Assembly: GCF_027533845.1 (NCBI RefSeq)
Contig: NZ_JAPZVN010000021.1
Location: 51,867 to 115,866, forward strand
Direction: 5' to 3'
Origin: Streptomyces sp. RPT161
GTDB lineage: Bacteria > Actinomycetota > Actinomycetes > Streptomycetales > Streptomycetaceae
Length of the DNA: 64,000 nucleotides
The position numbers and the translations under genes are program-made. Of the stretch, positions 34,758 to 43,540 are shown one piece after another; within the stretch, counting starts at the first letter, position 1, and every line of letters starts with the position of its first letter. The notes beneath the pieces are model-generated. The model was not told the DNA's origin, ran no database searches, and saw only the letters and a program-made list of their open reading frames with translations.

Positions 34758-34790
34758 ACGGGCCCCGACCACCATCAGGTCGGGGCCCGT
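34758..34790. terminator. intrinsic terminator downstream of the chaplin gene
   Basis: A 13-bp perfect stem (34758-34770 with 34778-34790) with a 7-nt loop, 155 nt after the chaplin stop. The rest of the 305-nt gap 34604-34908 shows no gene, so the chaplin mRNA would have a long 3' untranslated part. Confidence 0.75.
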
Positions 34791-34908
34791 CCGCCGTTCG
34801 GCGGCCGGGTGCCGGAACCGGACCGGCCGGGGTCTTCCCCGACCGACCGGTCAACGGATAGATGTACGGAGCGATCACATCCGGCACCGACGGCGGGAGG
34901 ACGGCGAC

Positions 34909-35334
34909 ATGGGCGCGAGCGCGAACGGTACACGTGGTGGGTTGGAGCGGATCAATCCGCCGCAGTTGTCGCCCAGCACCGGTTTCAGCCACGCGGTGCG
35001 CGCGGCCGGTGGCACGCTGGTCTTCCTGGCGGGCCAGACGGCGCTCTCCGCCCAGGGGGCGATCGTCGGCGACGGGATCGTGGCGCAGTTCGAGCTGGCG
35101 CTGGACAATCTGCTCTCCGCGCTGCGGGCGGGCGGTGGCGAGCCGGATCAGCTGGCCAAGCTGACCGTCTACTGCGTCGACATCGAGGACTACCGGGCGC
35201 ACGCCGCGGATCTGGGACGGGTCTGGCACCGGCTGGTCGGCCGCGACTACCCGGCGATGGCGGTCATCGGCGTCTCCCGGCTGTGGGACCGCGAGGCGCT
35301 GGTCGAGCTGGAGGCGATAGCCGTAGTCCCGTGA
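34909..35334 (+). CDS. RidA (YjgF/UK114) family protein
   Basis: A 141-residue protein from ATG 34909 with GGGAGG upstream. Family signatures include FLAGQTAL, ALDNLLSALRAGGGEPDQLAKLTVY and the C-terminal ALVELEAIAV. RidA proteins are trimeric and hydrolyse reactive imine/enamine intermediates; the key Arg expected near the end is replaced in part (VSRLWDREALVELEA retains one Arg), so activity may resemble the Rid6/Rid7 type rather than archetypal RidA. It acts in the cytoplasm. It is monocistronic. Confidence 0.88.
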   Translation: MGASANGTRGGLERINPPQLSPSTGFSHAVRAAGGTLVFLAGQTALSAQGAIVGDGIVAQFELALDNLLSALRAGGGEPDQLAKLTVYCVDIEDYRAHAADLGRVWHRLVGRDYPAMAVIGVSRLWDREALVELEAIAVVP

Positions 35335-35457
35335 TGTGACATCAGACTTCCGTTCCGCTGACACCATTTGATGGTTCTGCGACTGTTTCTGCACCGTTTC
35401 ACCCCGGTGGCCTACGCGTACGGTGTCCGGGCCGCACCCGGCGGGGATAGCTGCAAG

Positions 35458-36681
35458 GTGCCCGCCGTCCCCACTCCGCTCGTCGGCCTCATCAGGCTGC
35501 GCAACGAACCCGTCGTCGTGCAGATGCTGCGGTCCACGGCCGCCGCCGTCATCAGCTACATCGCCGCCGTACGGCTGTCGAACAACCCGTCCCCGCTCAC
35601 CGCCCCGCTCACCGCGCTGCTGGTCGTCCAGGTCACCCTCTACACCACGCTGACCACCGGCATCCGCCGGGTGGGCAGCGTGGTGGCCGGGGTGCTGATC
35701 GCGGTGGCGTTCAGCGCGCTGTTCGGGCTGACCTGGTGGAGCCTCGGTCTGATCATCCTGGCCTCGCTGCTCATCGGCCATCTGATCCGGGTGGACGAGT
35801 TCGTCGCGGAGGTCGCGATCAGCGGCATGCTGATCCTCGGGGTCTCCACTCCGCAGAGCGAGGCGCTGGACCGGGTGCTGGAGACGGTGATCGGCGCCGT
35901 GATCGGGGTGCTGCTCAACCTGTTGGTCGCCCCACCGGTCTTCGTACAGCCCGCGGGTGAGGCGGTGGCCGAACTGGCTGAACGGATCCGGCAGTTCCTG
36001 CTGCGCATCGCTGCCGAACTGGGCGCGGGTGCCACCTCCGAGCAGACCATCGCCTGGCTGCACGACGCACGGCGACTGGACAACGACATCGCCCGGTTCG
36101 ACGAGTTCCTCCGCAGGGCGGAGGAGAGCACGCGGCTCAATCCCCGGGTCCGCCAGGGCGCGATGGCGCGGCTGATCCTGCGCAGCGGCCTGGACACCCT
36201 TGAGGTGTGCGTCGTCGTACTGCGCACGCTGTGCCGCTCCCTGAGCGATCTGTCGATGGAGCGCAGTCAGCAGGAATCGGTGTACGAGGATGAGTTGTCG
36301 GCCGAACTTGACCACTTGTTGACCCATATCGCCGATGCTGTGCACAGTTTCGGCCAACTGATCAGCGCCCAGGTCACCGCGGGCGCCGAGCGCGCGGAGG
36401 CCGAGCTGGAGCAGGCGCTACACGACGCACGCGAGGACCGGGACCACATCGCCGCGCTGCTGCGCGCCGAGGCGCAACAGCACTGGGAGCGCTGGCAACT
36501 GCACGGAGCGCTCATCGCCAGCATCGACCGGCTACTGGACGAGCTCGACGTGGAGAAGCGATCCCAGTGGCTGGCAAGCCAGTTGGCCAGGACCGTACCG
36601 GCCGAGTCGGCGCTCGGTCACCGGCTGCGCCGTGGCGCCCGTACCACAAGGGGCCGGTTGCGGCGGCCTTTCAAGAGATGA
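35458..36681 (+). CDS. FUSC/aromatic-acid-exporter-like membrane protein
   Basis: About 407 residues from GTG 35458; the frame is open to 35368, but the conserved region begins LVGLIRLRNEPVVVQMLR. Six hydrophobic segments (about 25-175) containing NNPSPLTAPLTALLVVQVTLY resemble the N-terminal half of FUSC/PF06081 proteins. The remaining 230 residues are a helical, partly coiled-coil cytoplasmic domain (RAEAELEQALHDAREDRDHIAALL). Members are thought to export aromatic or other organic acids. The start is uncertain because ribosome binding sites are weak. Confidence 0.78.
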   Translation: MPAVPTPLVGLIRLRNEPVVVQMLRSTAAAVISYIAAVRLSNNPSPLTAPLTALLVVQVTLYTTLTTGIRRVGSVVAGVLIAVAFSALFGLTWWSLGLIILASLLIGHLIRVDEFVAEVAISGMLILGVSTPQSEALDRVLETVIGAVIGVLLNLLVAPPVFVQPAGEAVAELAERIRQFLLRIAAELGAGATSEQTIAWLHDARRLDNDIARFDEFLRRAEESTRLNPRVRQGAMARLILRSGLDTLEVCVVVLRTLCRSLSDLSMERSQQESVYEDELSAELDHLLTHIADAVHSFGQLISAQVTAGAERAEAELEQALHDAREDRDHIAALLRAEAQQHWERWQLHGALIASIDRLLDELDVEKRSQWLASQLARTVPAESALGHRLRRGARTTRGRLRRPFKR

Positions 36682-36694
36682 CCGGCCGCCCGGG

Positions 36695-36991
36695 TCATCC
36701 GGCGTCGCGGTCCAAGAACCGGGCCGTGATCCAGGCGGCACCGCGTTCGGCCAGCATCCGGCGGCGTCGGCGCCGTGAACCGGAGGCCGGCGTGGGCGGC
36801 GTGCGCTCGGGCGGCAGCAGCGCCAGGACGGTGAGGCGTCGGCCCGCCTTGGCCAACCCGGCCAGCAGGCGGACGCGTTGACGCGGCTGGGTGGTGCGTA
36901 ACAGCGCGGCGTACAGGCCCTCTATCTCGGCCACGGCCGCACCGATGCGCAGATTGACCTCCCGCCGCTGTCGTATCTCCCCCTGCGGCAT
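36695..36991 (-). CDS. small basic hypothetical protein
   Basis: 98 residues: a helical N-terminus (NLRIGAAVAEIEGLYAALLRTTQPRQRVRLLAGLAKAGRRL) and an Arg-rich segment SRRRRRRML. AAGGAAAGGA lies 12-14 nt before ATG 36991. It has no signal or membrane helix. It converges on the FUSC-like gene 13 nt away. The function is unknown; the length and codon bias support a real gene. Confidence 0.6.
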   Translation of the reverse strand: MPQGEIRQRREVNLRIGAAVAEIEGLYAALLRTTQPRQRVRLLAGLAKAGRRLTVLALLPPERTPPTPASGSRRRRRRMLAERGAAWITARFLDRDAG

Positions 36992-37054
36992 GCTGGGCGA
37001 CCGTCCTTTCCTTCTTCTCTCGTCTCGGGTTCGCTGCTGGTGGTACGTACGGGC

Positions 37055-38671
37055 CTAGTCCACGCAGGGAATGCCGCCCATCCTGACCGTCTGGCCCTGG
37101 AAGACCGAGGCCGGCACAGGGTCAGGGGCGTTGCGCACCGCGGAGCGGTCGGTGGTCTCGGCCTCGTGCGGCGGCTTGTCGTCGGACTCCGAGGTGTCCG
37201 CGGCCCTCGGGGTGAACCCGGTGCCGAGGGTCACCACGACACGCCCCGCCGGTACGGCGGTGCTGGCCAGCGGCGCCGCCGCCCCCACCTCCGCCGCGAT
37301 CTGCCGGGCCGCCTCCTGGACACCGGCGCCGTAGACCACCGTCGTCGTGGCGTGCGCGGGGGCGTTGCTGACGACGCCCGCGACATACCCCAGCGCGGTC
37401 AGCGCCTTCGACTCCGCCGCGGCGGCACCGCCGACCCCCGAGCCGTTGCGTACGTCGACCACCGCCGGTGGGCCGTGCTCGGGAGCCCGGTGCGCACCGT
37501 CGGCGGCCGTGTCCGAGCCGATCATCCGGCCGACGATGGACCGGATCTCCCGTGGATCGACGAGGTTGACCGATTCCCCGCCGCGCTCCGCGAACCCCGC
37601 GATCGGCAGGGTGTGGAACTCGACGTTCCCACCGGTGAGGTTGGGCGCCTGCTGGGCGAAGTCCAGTACGTTCCAGCTGCTGTCGATGACCAGGTCCTTC
37701 CGCACCACGTCCAGCAGCCCCTGCATCTTGCCGAGGTCGCCGAAGATCCCCTGGGCCTTGAGCTTGTGGGTGACGGAGGACAGGAACGCCTGCTGCCGGT
37801 GGGTACGGTCCAGATCACCGCCGGTCAGGCCGTGCCGCTGCCGTACGAAGGCGAGCGCCTGCCGGGGGTTGAGGTCCTGGTAGCCGGCCGGGAAGTCGGC
37901 GCCGGAGTAGTGGTCGTGGACCGGATGCTTGAGGCACACCTGGACCGGCTGCAGCACCTTGGCGATGTCGTAGAAGCCGAGCAGGTTGACCTCCGCGAAG
38001 TGGTCGATCGGCACGCCGAGGAACTGCTGCACGGTGGCCAAGGTGGCCTCCCTGCCGACCTCGCGGCTCTGGTGCTCCAGGTCGGCGCCGCTGACACCCT
38101 GGGCGGCCAGCCTGTTCTCGGCGGCGGCCTTGGCCAGCCCGTAGGCCTCCTTCATCTTGTGCATCCCGCCGGGGGTGCCGTCGCCGCTGAGCACCTCGAC
38201 GTAGTCGTCCCGGGGCACGGAGAAGGCGGTGACCTTGCCGCCGTTGGCCGGGATGTGCATCAGGATCAAGGTGTTGGTGTTGTAGCCGCCGATGTCGCTG
38301 GATCCGGCGTGCAGTTCGGCCTCGACGAACTGCTTGGGCAGGTCGTTGCCGTCCATGTCCTTGCGGCTGTCCAGGCCGATCAGCAGCAGGTTGACCGAGT
38401 TGTCCAGGTGCGCGGGCGCCCGACCGCGCACCGCGTCCAGCGCGTCGGAGGTGTTCAGCCCGCCGGTCAGATAGTGGTACGCGGCCCACGCCATGCCGCT
38501 GGCCACCAGCACCAGCGCCGAGGCGCAGCACATGACGACCCGGCACAGCACGGTCAGCGCCGACGGCGACCCCGGCCGCTGCCGTTTGCGGCCCGCGGCG
38601 GCCCGCTGGGAGATCCGTCGCGTGGCGTGTCCGCCCGAATTCGCCCGATCCGCGCCGTACCGCTCAGGCAC
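37055..38671 (-). CDS. LCP (LytR-CpsA-Psr) family glycopolymer ligase with LytR_C domain
   Basis: A 538-residue protein from GTG 38671, with GGGAGGG 7 nt upstream, overlapping the preceding gene by 8 nt. A basic cytoplasmic N-terminus and one membrane helix (about 33-58) lead to the extracellular LCP domain: NLLLIGLDSR, FSVPRDDYVEV, HFAEVNLLGFYDI and RQRHGLTGGDLDRTHRQQAFL carry the Arg/Asp residues that bind polyprenyl diphosphate. A C-terminal LytR_C domain (VVDVRNGSGVGG onward) follows. Such enzymes attach teichoic-acid-like or arabinogalactan-like polymers to peptidoglycan. Confidence 0.93.
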   Translation of the reverse strand: MPERYGADRANSGGHATRRISQRAAAGRKRQRPGSPSALTVLCRVVMCCASALVLVASGMAWAAYHYLTGGLNTSDALDAVRGRAPAHLDNSVNLLLIGLDSRKDMDGNDLPKQFVEAELHAGSSDIGGYNTNTLILMHIPANGGKVTAFSVPRDDYVEVLSGDGTPGGMHKMKEAYGLAKAAAENRLAAQGVSGADLEHQSREVGREATLATVQQFLGVPIDHFAEVNLLGFYDIAKVLQPVQVCLKHPVHDHYSGADFPAGYQDLNPRQALAFVRQRHGLTGGDLDRTHRQQAFLSSVTHKLKAQGIFGDLGKMQGLLDVVRKDLVIDSSWNVLDFAQQAPNLTGGNVEFHTLPIAGFAERGGESVNLVDPREIRSIVGRMIGSDTAADGAHRAPEHGPPAVVDVRNGSGVGGAAAAESKALTALGYVAGVVSNAPAHATTTVVYGAGVQEAARQIAAEVGAAAPLASTAVPAGRVVVTLGTGFTPRAADTSESDDKPPHEAETTDRSAVRNAPDPVPASVFQGQTVRMGGIPCVD

Positions 38672-39242
38672 TCCCGGCCCTCCCAGCACCCCGGGTCCGT
38701 ACGTACCGGACCAGCAGCACCGCCAGCACGGCCGCCTCCGCCGCCGCCATGGCAGGGAACGCGTCAACGCCCCAGCGCACCGCGCCGGTGGTCAGCCCCT
38801 TGCCACCCCGGAACGCCGCCGGGCCGTACAGCAGCTCCGCGCCGACCGTCACCAACGCCACCACCAGCGGTGGCGCCGGAACCAGCCACCACAGCGCCGA
38901 CCGGGGGCAGGAGGCCGCACCGACCCCGCCCGCGGCGACCGCCGTGAGCAGAAAGGCCCAGCCCAGCCGCGCGCCGAGTGCCTCGTCCAGCGCCGCCCCC
39001 ATCACCGGCAGCGCCAGCAGCAGCATCACGCCCCGGGCGGGAGCGGCATGCCGCTCCCCTCTGCGGGCTCTGGCCGCCGCGCCGCGCGCGGCGCGGCTCC
39101 GTGCGGCGACCGCACCGACCCGTGACCGGCTCACCGCCTGCTGCGGCACCCACCGCGCCGAGAGCGGCTCGGCTTCCGGCCCGTTCCCGTCCTGCCACCG
39201 CTCCGCGTTCTCCCCCAAGGCATCGGCTGGGCGGCCCGCCAT
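38664..39242 (-). CDS. DUF6542 membrane protein
   Basis: A 192-residue protein from ATG 39242 (GAGGGA 6 nt upstream). A charged N-terminus of about 70 residues is followed by four hydrophobic segments, including MLLLALPVMGAALDEALG, SALWWLVPAPPLVVALVTVGAEL and AFPAMAAAEAAVLAVLL, a pattern I know as DUF6542 in streptomycetes. It is translationally coupled to the LCP gene (8-nt overlap) and may assist it in the membrane. Its function is otherwise unknown. Confidence 0.75.
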   Translation of the reverse strand: MAGRPADALGENAERWQDGNGPEAEPLSARWVPQQAVSRSRVGAVAARSRAARGAAARARRGERHAAPARGVMLLLALPVMGAALDEALGARLGWAFLLTAVAAGGVGAASCPRSALWWLVPAPPLVVALVTVGAELLYGPAAFRGGKGLTTGAVRWGVDAFPAMAAAEAAVLAVLLVRYVRTRGAGRAGSA

Positions 39243-39366
39243 ACGCAATCCCTCAATCGATCGGCCGGGCTGTCCGTCCCGGCAGCGTGCTGGGCTTGCC
39301 CTATGGGCAGGGCAAGGCGACCCGGCTACGGTCGTGACACCTCTCGCAACGGATCGCTACTTGCTT

Positions 39367-39386
39367 AGTTGCGCAATGTAGCAACT
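39367..39386. promoter_or_regulatory. operator-like inverted repeat upstream of the ArsR-type gene
   Basis: AGTTGC and GCAACT (39367-39372, 39381-39386) form an inverted repeat; the stretch TTGCGCAA at 39369-39376 recurs in the element at 39861. Its position before an ArsR-type gene suggests autoregulation. Confidence 0.5.
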
Positions 39387-39541
39387 TATTCGGCTACTCT
39401 GGAGCCACCCGACGACCGTGGCGGGTACATGGCCGCGTACCTTGACGAGGGCGGGGTCCGGGGCAGGTTGCGGCACCGGCTGCGAGACGCGGGGATCCCC
39501 CGGCGCAGGCTCTGCACCTGGCGGCGGCCACGTTCGCACTC

Positions 39542-39805
39542 TTGTCGTCTCCGATGCGTCCGCACATCGTGTGGGCCCTCGCCCATCGGGAAAACGATGT
39601 CTCGCAGCCGGCCCGGCGGGTGGGCGGCACGCCGCAGGCGGTCAGTCAGCATCTGGCAAAACTCAAGCTGGCGGGCGTGGTCCAGGCCCGCGGACAGGCC
39701 CGCCTCAGCGTGTACCGGGCGGTCGGCCCGCACCTCGTCACCGCCGCCACGCTCATGCCGGAACGGCTCACACAGGACGTCGCGCCAGCCACGCTAGGTG
39801 CTTGA
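39542..39805 (+). CDS. ArsR-type winged-helix protein with abnormal 5' end
   Basis: From TTG 39542 the protein has 87 residues: LSSPMRPHIVWALAHRENDVSQPARRVGGTPQAVSQHLAKLKLAGVV carries the ArsR helix-turn-helix. Homology to ArsR N-termini (AQALHLAAATFALL) continues in frame upstream to about 39503, yet the frame contains no ATG, GTG or TTG between the stop at 39443 and 39542, only CTG codons at 39512 and 39518. Either translation starts at CTG, or the 5' end was damaged; a frame with an ATG at 39429 ends abutting in another phase. Alternatively the protein starts at 39542 or ATG 39554 and lacks helix 1. Confidence 0.55.
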   Translation: MSSPMRPHIVWALAHRENDVSQPARRVGGTPQAVSQHLAKLKLAGVVQARGQARLSVYRAVGPHLVTAATLMPERLTQDVAPATLGA

Positions 39806-39859
39806 CGTAACGTATCGCCCCAGCCCAGGGACGGTTCGACGGCACAGCGAGGCTTTCTG

Positions 39860-39877
39860 GATTGCGCAACTGCGCAA
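39860..39877. promoter_or_regulatory. operator-like palindrome downstream of the ArsR-type gene
   Basis: TTGCGCA-AC-TGCGCAA (39861-39876) is a perfect inverted repeat and shares TTGCGCAAnnnnGCAA with the site at 39369-39384. It lies 122 nt before the second LCP gene, so the ArsR protein could regulate that gene as well as itself. Confidence 0.55.
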
Positions 39878-39998
39878 CCTGTGTTCGACCTCGTTCGTCT
39901 ACCCGGCCAGGGATGCACCGCGACGCGCGCCTGTCCCATCGTGCCGTCGCCTGGTAACCAATGCCGGATGACCCGGCTTGACCGCGTGAGGGTGACGC

Positions 39999-41681
39999 AT
40001 GACTGACGCAACGGACAACACGGATGCCTCCGTGGCGAACGGCGAGGCCTCAGTGAGCGAGCGCGGTGTCCGGGACGACTCGGCGACCGGTGGCGGCAGA
40101 AGGGCCAAGCGGCGGGCCCGGCGCAAGCGCCGCGTCGGGCGCACCGTGGCGATCACCGCCTCGGTACTGGTGCTGGTGACGGCGGGCGGGGTCGCCGTGC
40201 TCTACGAGCACCTCAACGGCAACATCAAGGGCGTGCCGCTGTTCGGCGGCACCAGCGGGGACGCGGGCAAGGAGAAAGCGGATGCGTTCGGCCGCACGCC
40301 GATCAACATCCTGGTGCTCGGCTCCGACGGCCGGAACAACGCCGCGGACTGCAAGCTGGGCGGCGACTGCGGCAGCGGCGGCGGGCAGAACGCGGACGTG
40401 GAGATGGTGGTCCACGTCTCGGCGGACCGTTCCAACGCGACCGTGATGAGCGTGCCGCGCGACACCATGACCAACCTGCCCGCCTGCAAGGATCCACAGA
40501 ACGGCACGGTGATGTCCGCGCACCGGGACCAGATAAACAGCACCCTGCAGTACGGGCCCGGGTGCACGGTGGCGGCCGTGCACCAGCTCACCGGGATACC
40601 CATCGACCACTTCATGATGATCGACTTCCAGGGTGTGGTGAACATGTCGGACGCCGTGGGCGGCGTTCCGGTGTGCGTCGACAACAACGTCTACGACCCG
40701 TACTCACACCTGAAGCTGGCCAAGGGCACCCACACGCTCAAGGGCGTGTCCGCGCTGGAGTTCGTCCGCTCGCGGCACGGCTTCGGCGACGGCAGCGACC
40801 TCGGGCGCACCTACGGCCAGCACATATACCTGTCGTCCATGATCCGCACGCTCAAGAGCGCGGGCACGCTGACCAACCCCGGCGCGCTGTACGGGCTGGC
40901 CGACGCGGCGACCAAGGCGCTCACCGTGGACAATGGCCTGGACAGCATCCCCAAGCTGCTCGGCTTGGCCGACGACCTCAACAAGGTGCCGTCCAACCGC
41001 ATCACGTTCACCACGATGCAGAACATCCCGGACCCGCAGGACGACTCACGGGTACTGGTGTCCCCCGCCGCGCAGAACCTGTTCGACACGATCGCCAACG
41101 ACCAGTCGCTGACCACCGGTAGCGGCGACAAGTCCTCGGCCGCCGCCGCGGCGACCTCGACCGCGACCGCCTCGCCCTCCCCCTCGGCCAGCAGCGTGCC
41201 GGACTCCCAGATAGCCGTGGCGGTGGAGAACGGCAGCGGAGCCACCGGCCGGGCCGCTGACGTGGCAACCTCCCTGGTGGACAAGGGCTTCAGCCCGTCC
41301 ACCAGTTCCGCGAACGCCCCTTCCGCCGCGTCGGCCACCACTCTGCGCTACCCCGCGGGCAAGCAGGCGGAGGCCCAGACGGTGGCTCGGGCGCTGCATC
41401 TGCCCGCCGCGCATCTGAAGCAGGACGACTCCGTCTCCGACGTGACCCTGGTCCTCGGCACCGACTGGACCACCGGTGACCTCTACCCCGCCCCGCCCAG
41501 CTCGACCCCGGTTCCGGCCGACACCAAGGCGGCGACCGACAACGCGCACGCCGAGACCGCCGACCAGTCCAAGTCCTGCGCCCAGGTGAGCACGTTCAAG
41601 ACGGTGACCGTCAACGGCGTTGCCATGTCGCCGATCCAGGCCTTCGCCGACAGTCCCGACGTCCCTGTCTCCGCCCCTTGA
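39999..41681 (+). CDS. LCP family glycopolymer ligase with LytR_C domain (second copy)
   Basis: A 560-residue protein. An Arg/Lys-rich N-terminus, one membrane helix (about 48-70), then the LCP domain: NILVLGSDGRNN, VMSVPRDTMTNLPAC, DHFMMIDFQGVVNMSDAVGG and VRSRHGFGDGSDLGRTYGQHIYL hold the conserved Arg and Asp residues. A Ser/Ala/Thr linker (about 385-405) leads to the LytR_C domain (IAVAVENGSGATGRA) and a tail with one Cys. It transfers lipid-linked glycopolymers to peptidoglycan. Unlike the LCP at 37055 it is on the plus strand and monocistronic. Confidence 0.93.
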   Translation: MTDATDNTDASVANGEASVSERGVRDDSATGGGRRAKRRARRKRRVGRTVAITASVLVLVTAGGVAVLYEHLNGNIKGVPLFGGTSGDAGKEKADAFGRTPINILVLGSDGRNNAADCKLGGDCGSGGGQNADVEMVVHVSADRSNATVMSVPRDTMTNLPACKDPQNGTVMSAHRDQINSTLQYGPGCTVAAVHQLTGIPIDHFMMIDFQGVVNMSDAVGGVPVCVDNNVYDPYSHLKLAKGTHTLKGVSALEFVRSRHGFGDGSDLGRTYGQHIYLSSMIRTLKSAGTLTNPGALYGLADAATKALTVDNGLDSIPKLLGLADDLNKVPSNRITFTTMQNIPDPQDDSRVLVSPAAQNLFDTIANDQSLTTGSGDKSSAAAAATSTATASPSPSASSVPDSQIAVAVENGSGATGRAADVATSLVDKGFSPSTSSANAPSAASATTLRYPAGKQAEAQTVARALHLPAAHLKQDDSVSDVTLVLGTDWTTGDLYPAPPSSTPVPADTKAATDNAHAETADQSKSCAQVSTFKTVTVNGVAMSPIQAFADSPDVPVSAP

Positions 41682-42026
41682 TCCCGGGCCGGGGCGGCTT
41701 CCCAGCGGCACCGTCCATCTCTCAACCACCAGTGCTCACCTGGCCATAAGCGGGGGTTCACCGCCCTCGGCTACGTCAACTCCCTTGTGGCCAGGGAGCA
41801 TGTCGGCTACTTTGCTCCTCGTTAGACACCACTTTGCGGGGTGGCAGGCAGTTGGATGTCATGGTCATGACTATCTTCCCCCTGACTGCCGTCGCCCCGC
41901 ATCTGCCGAGACCCTTTCGCGCAGCGCACTTCACGCTCCATTTCCCTGCACCGGGACTCGTACGACGGCGCCACCCCACACCGACGCCGCCGTGGGTCGT
42001 CCCAACCCCCACTGGAGGGCTGTTCC
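41682..42026. other. intergenic region upstream of the S53 peptidase
   Basis: 345 nt without a supported gene. An imperfect palindrome GTCATG-GT-CATGAC lies at 41858-41871 and may be a regulatory site. The AT-richer stretch 41800-41880 probably includes the promoter. Confidence 0.45.
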
Positions 42027-43277
42027 TTGCGCACCTTCTCCTCTGCGTTGTCCAGACGCCCGATCCGCCAGGCCGCCGCCGCATCCCTCTCAGCCGCGGC
42101 GCTGATCGCGGCGGGCCTGGCCACCGCGGCTCCGGCGGGCGCCGCGGTCGCGACCCCGGCCGCTCACCACCCCCACGTCAAGCGGCTGTGCTCAGCCCCC
42201 ACCAAGCCCGGCATGATGGCCTGCAACGCGTTCATGCGGACCGACATCATGCAGCACCACTCGCTCAGCCCGAACGCCACCCCCTCCGGCTACGGGCCGT
42301 CCGACCTGCTCAGCGCCTACAACCTGCCCGCCAACGGCGGCGCCGGTGCGACGATCGCCATCGTCGACGCGCAGGACGACCCCAACGCCGAAGCGGACAT
42401 GGCCACTTACCGCCAGCAGTACGGGCTGCCGGAGTGTTCCACCGCCAACGGCTGCTTCAGCAAGGTCGCCCAGGACGGCAGCACCAACTACCCTTCGGCC
42501 GACTCCGGTTGGGCCGGTGAGATATCCCTCGACCTCGACATGGTCTCGGCGATCGCGCCCAACGCGCACATCATCCTGGTCGAGGCGAACTCGGCGAGCA
42601 TGAGCGACCTGGGCACCTCGGTCAACGAGGCGGTCAGCCTCGGCGCCGGGTACGTCTCCAACAGCTACGGCGGCTCCGAGGACCCCTCGGACACCCAGGC
42701 CGACAGCGACTACTTCAACCACCCCGGCGTCGTGATCACCGCCAGCGCGGGTGACAGCGGCTACGGCGTGGAGTACCCGGCGGCCTCGCCGAACGTCACC
42801 GCGGTCGGCGGCACCTCGCTCACCCAGGACTCCAGCTCCCGCGGCTGGTCCGAGAGCGTCTGGGGCTCCAGCGCGGGCGGCGAGGGCACCGGCTCCGGCT
42901 GCTCCACCGTCGAGACCAAGCCGAGCTGGCAGACCGACACCGGCTGCTCCAACCGTACGGTCGCCGACGTCTCCGCGGTCGCCGACCCGGCCACCGGTGT
43001 GGCGGTCTACGACACCTACCAGGCCAGCGGATGGAACGTCTACGGCGGCACCAGCGCCTCGTCGCCGATCATCGCCAGCGTCTACGCCCTGGCGGGCACC
43101 CCGTCCTCGGGCAGCAACCCCGCCTCGTTCCCCTACAACAACACCTCCGCGTTGAACGACGTGACCTCGGGCTCCAACGGAAGCTGCGACCCGTCGTACC
43201 TGTGCAACGCGGGCCAGGGCTACGACGGCCCGACCGGGCTCGGCACGCCGAACGGCACCGCCGCCTTCACCGGCTGA
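42027..43277 (+). CDS. secreted S53 family (sedolisin-like) serine peptidase
   Basis: A 416-residue protein from TTG 42027 with GGAGGG 7 nt upstream. A signal peptide (to APAGAA) precedes the catalytic domain: Glu and Asp in GEISLDLDM (about 165-171), the oxyanion Asp in SAGDSG (about 243) and the nucleophile Ser in GGTSASSP (about 342), the S53 triad. The usual 150-200-residue pro-kumamolisin domain is missing, which fits the short group common in streptomycetes. Six or more Cys suggest disulfides. It is an extracellular endopeptidase. Confidence 0.92.
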   Translation: MRTFSSALSRRPIRQAAAASLSAAALIAAGLATAAPAGAAVATPAAHHPHVKRLCSAPTKPGMMACNAFMRTDIMQHHSLSPNATPSGYGPSDLLSAYNLPANGGAGATIAIVDAQDDPNAEADMATYRQQYGLPECSTANGCFSKVAQDGSTNYPSADSGWAGEISLDLDMVSAIAPNAHIILVEANSASMSDLGTSVNEAVSLGAGYVSNSYGGSEDPSDTQADSDYFNHPGVVITASAGDSGYGVEYPAASPNVTAVGGTSLTQDSSSRGWSESVWGSSAGGEGTGSGCSTVETKPSWQTDTGCSNRTVADVSAVADPATGVAVYDTYQASGWNVYGGTSASSPIIASVYALAGTPSSGSNPASFPYNNTSALNDVTSGSNGSCDPSYLCNAGQGYDGPTGLGTPNGTAAFTG

Positions 43278-43294
43278 CGCCCACCCGTAAAGCA

Positions 43295-43338
43295 CACCGG
43301 GCCCCCGCCGCTGCGCAACGCGCGGCCGGGGCCCGGTG
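43295..43338. terminator. bidirectional intrinsic terminator
   Basis: An 11-bp stem (43295-43305 with 43328-43338) with a 22-nt structured loop, between the convergent S53 peptidase and the 55-residue membrane protein genes; stops lie 17 and 12 nt away. Confidence 0.82.
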
Positions 43339-43350
43339 CCACGTCCGCGG

Positions 43351-43518
43351 TCAGCGCAGGGAGCGGCGGCGCCTGGAGCGCATCCGGGTGCGCAGGTAGA
43401 CAAGATCGACCAGGAACACGATCACGCCGATGACCAGCAGGTAGAACAGTCCCTTGATCACGGCGCCGATGATGCCCAGCACGATCGCCAGAATGACGAT
43501 CAGCAGGAACAGTGCCAT
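43351..43518 (-). CDS. 55-residue hydrophobic membrane protein
   Basis: From ATG 43518 with GGAGG 5 nt upstream. Two hydrophobic segments (LFLLIVILAIVLGIIGAVIKGL and FYLLVIGVIVFLVDLVYL, read in parts) are followed by an Arg-rich tail RTRMRSRRRRSLR that will stay in the cytoplasm. Similar tiny proteins are widespread in streptomycetes, often with stress genes. The function is unknown. It is 22 nt downstream of the PRC-barrel gene and probably cotranscribed. Confidence 0.82.
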   Translation of the reverse strand: MALFLLIVILAIVLGIIGAVIKGLFYLLVIGVIVFLVDLVYLRTRMRSRRRRSLR

Positions 43519-43540
43519 CCCATCCTCCTTCCGCGCCCGG

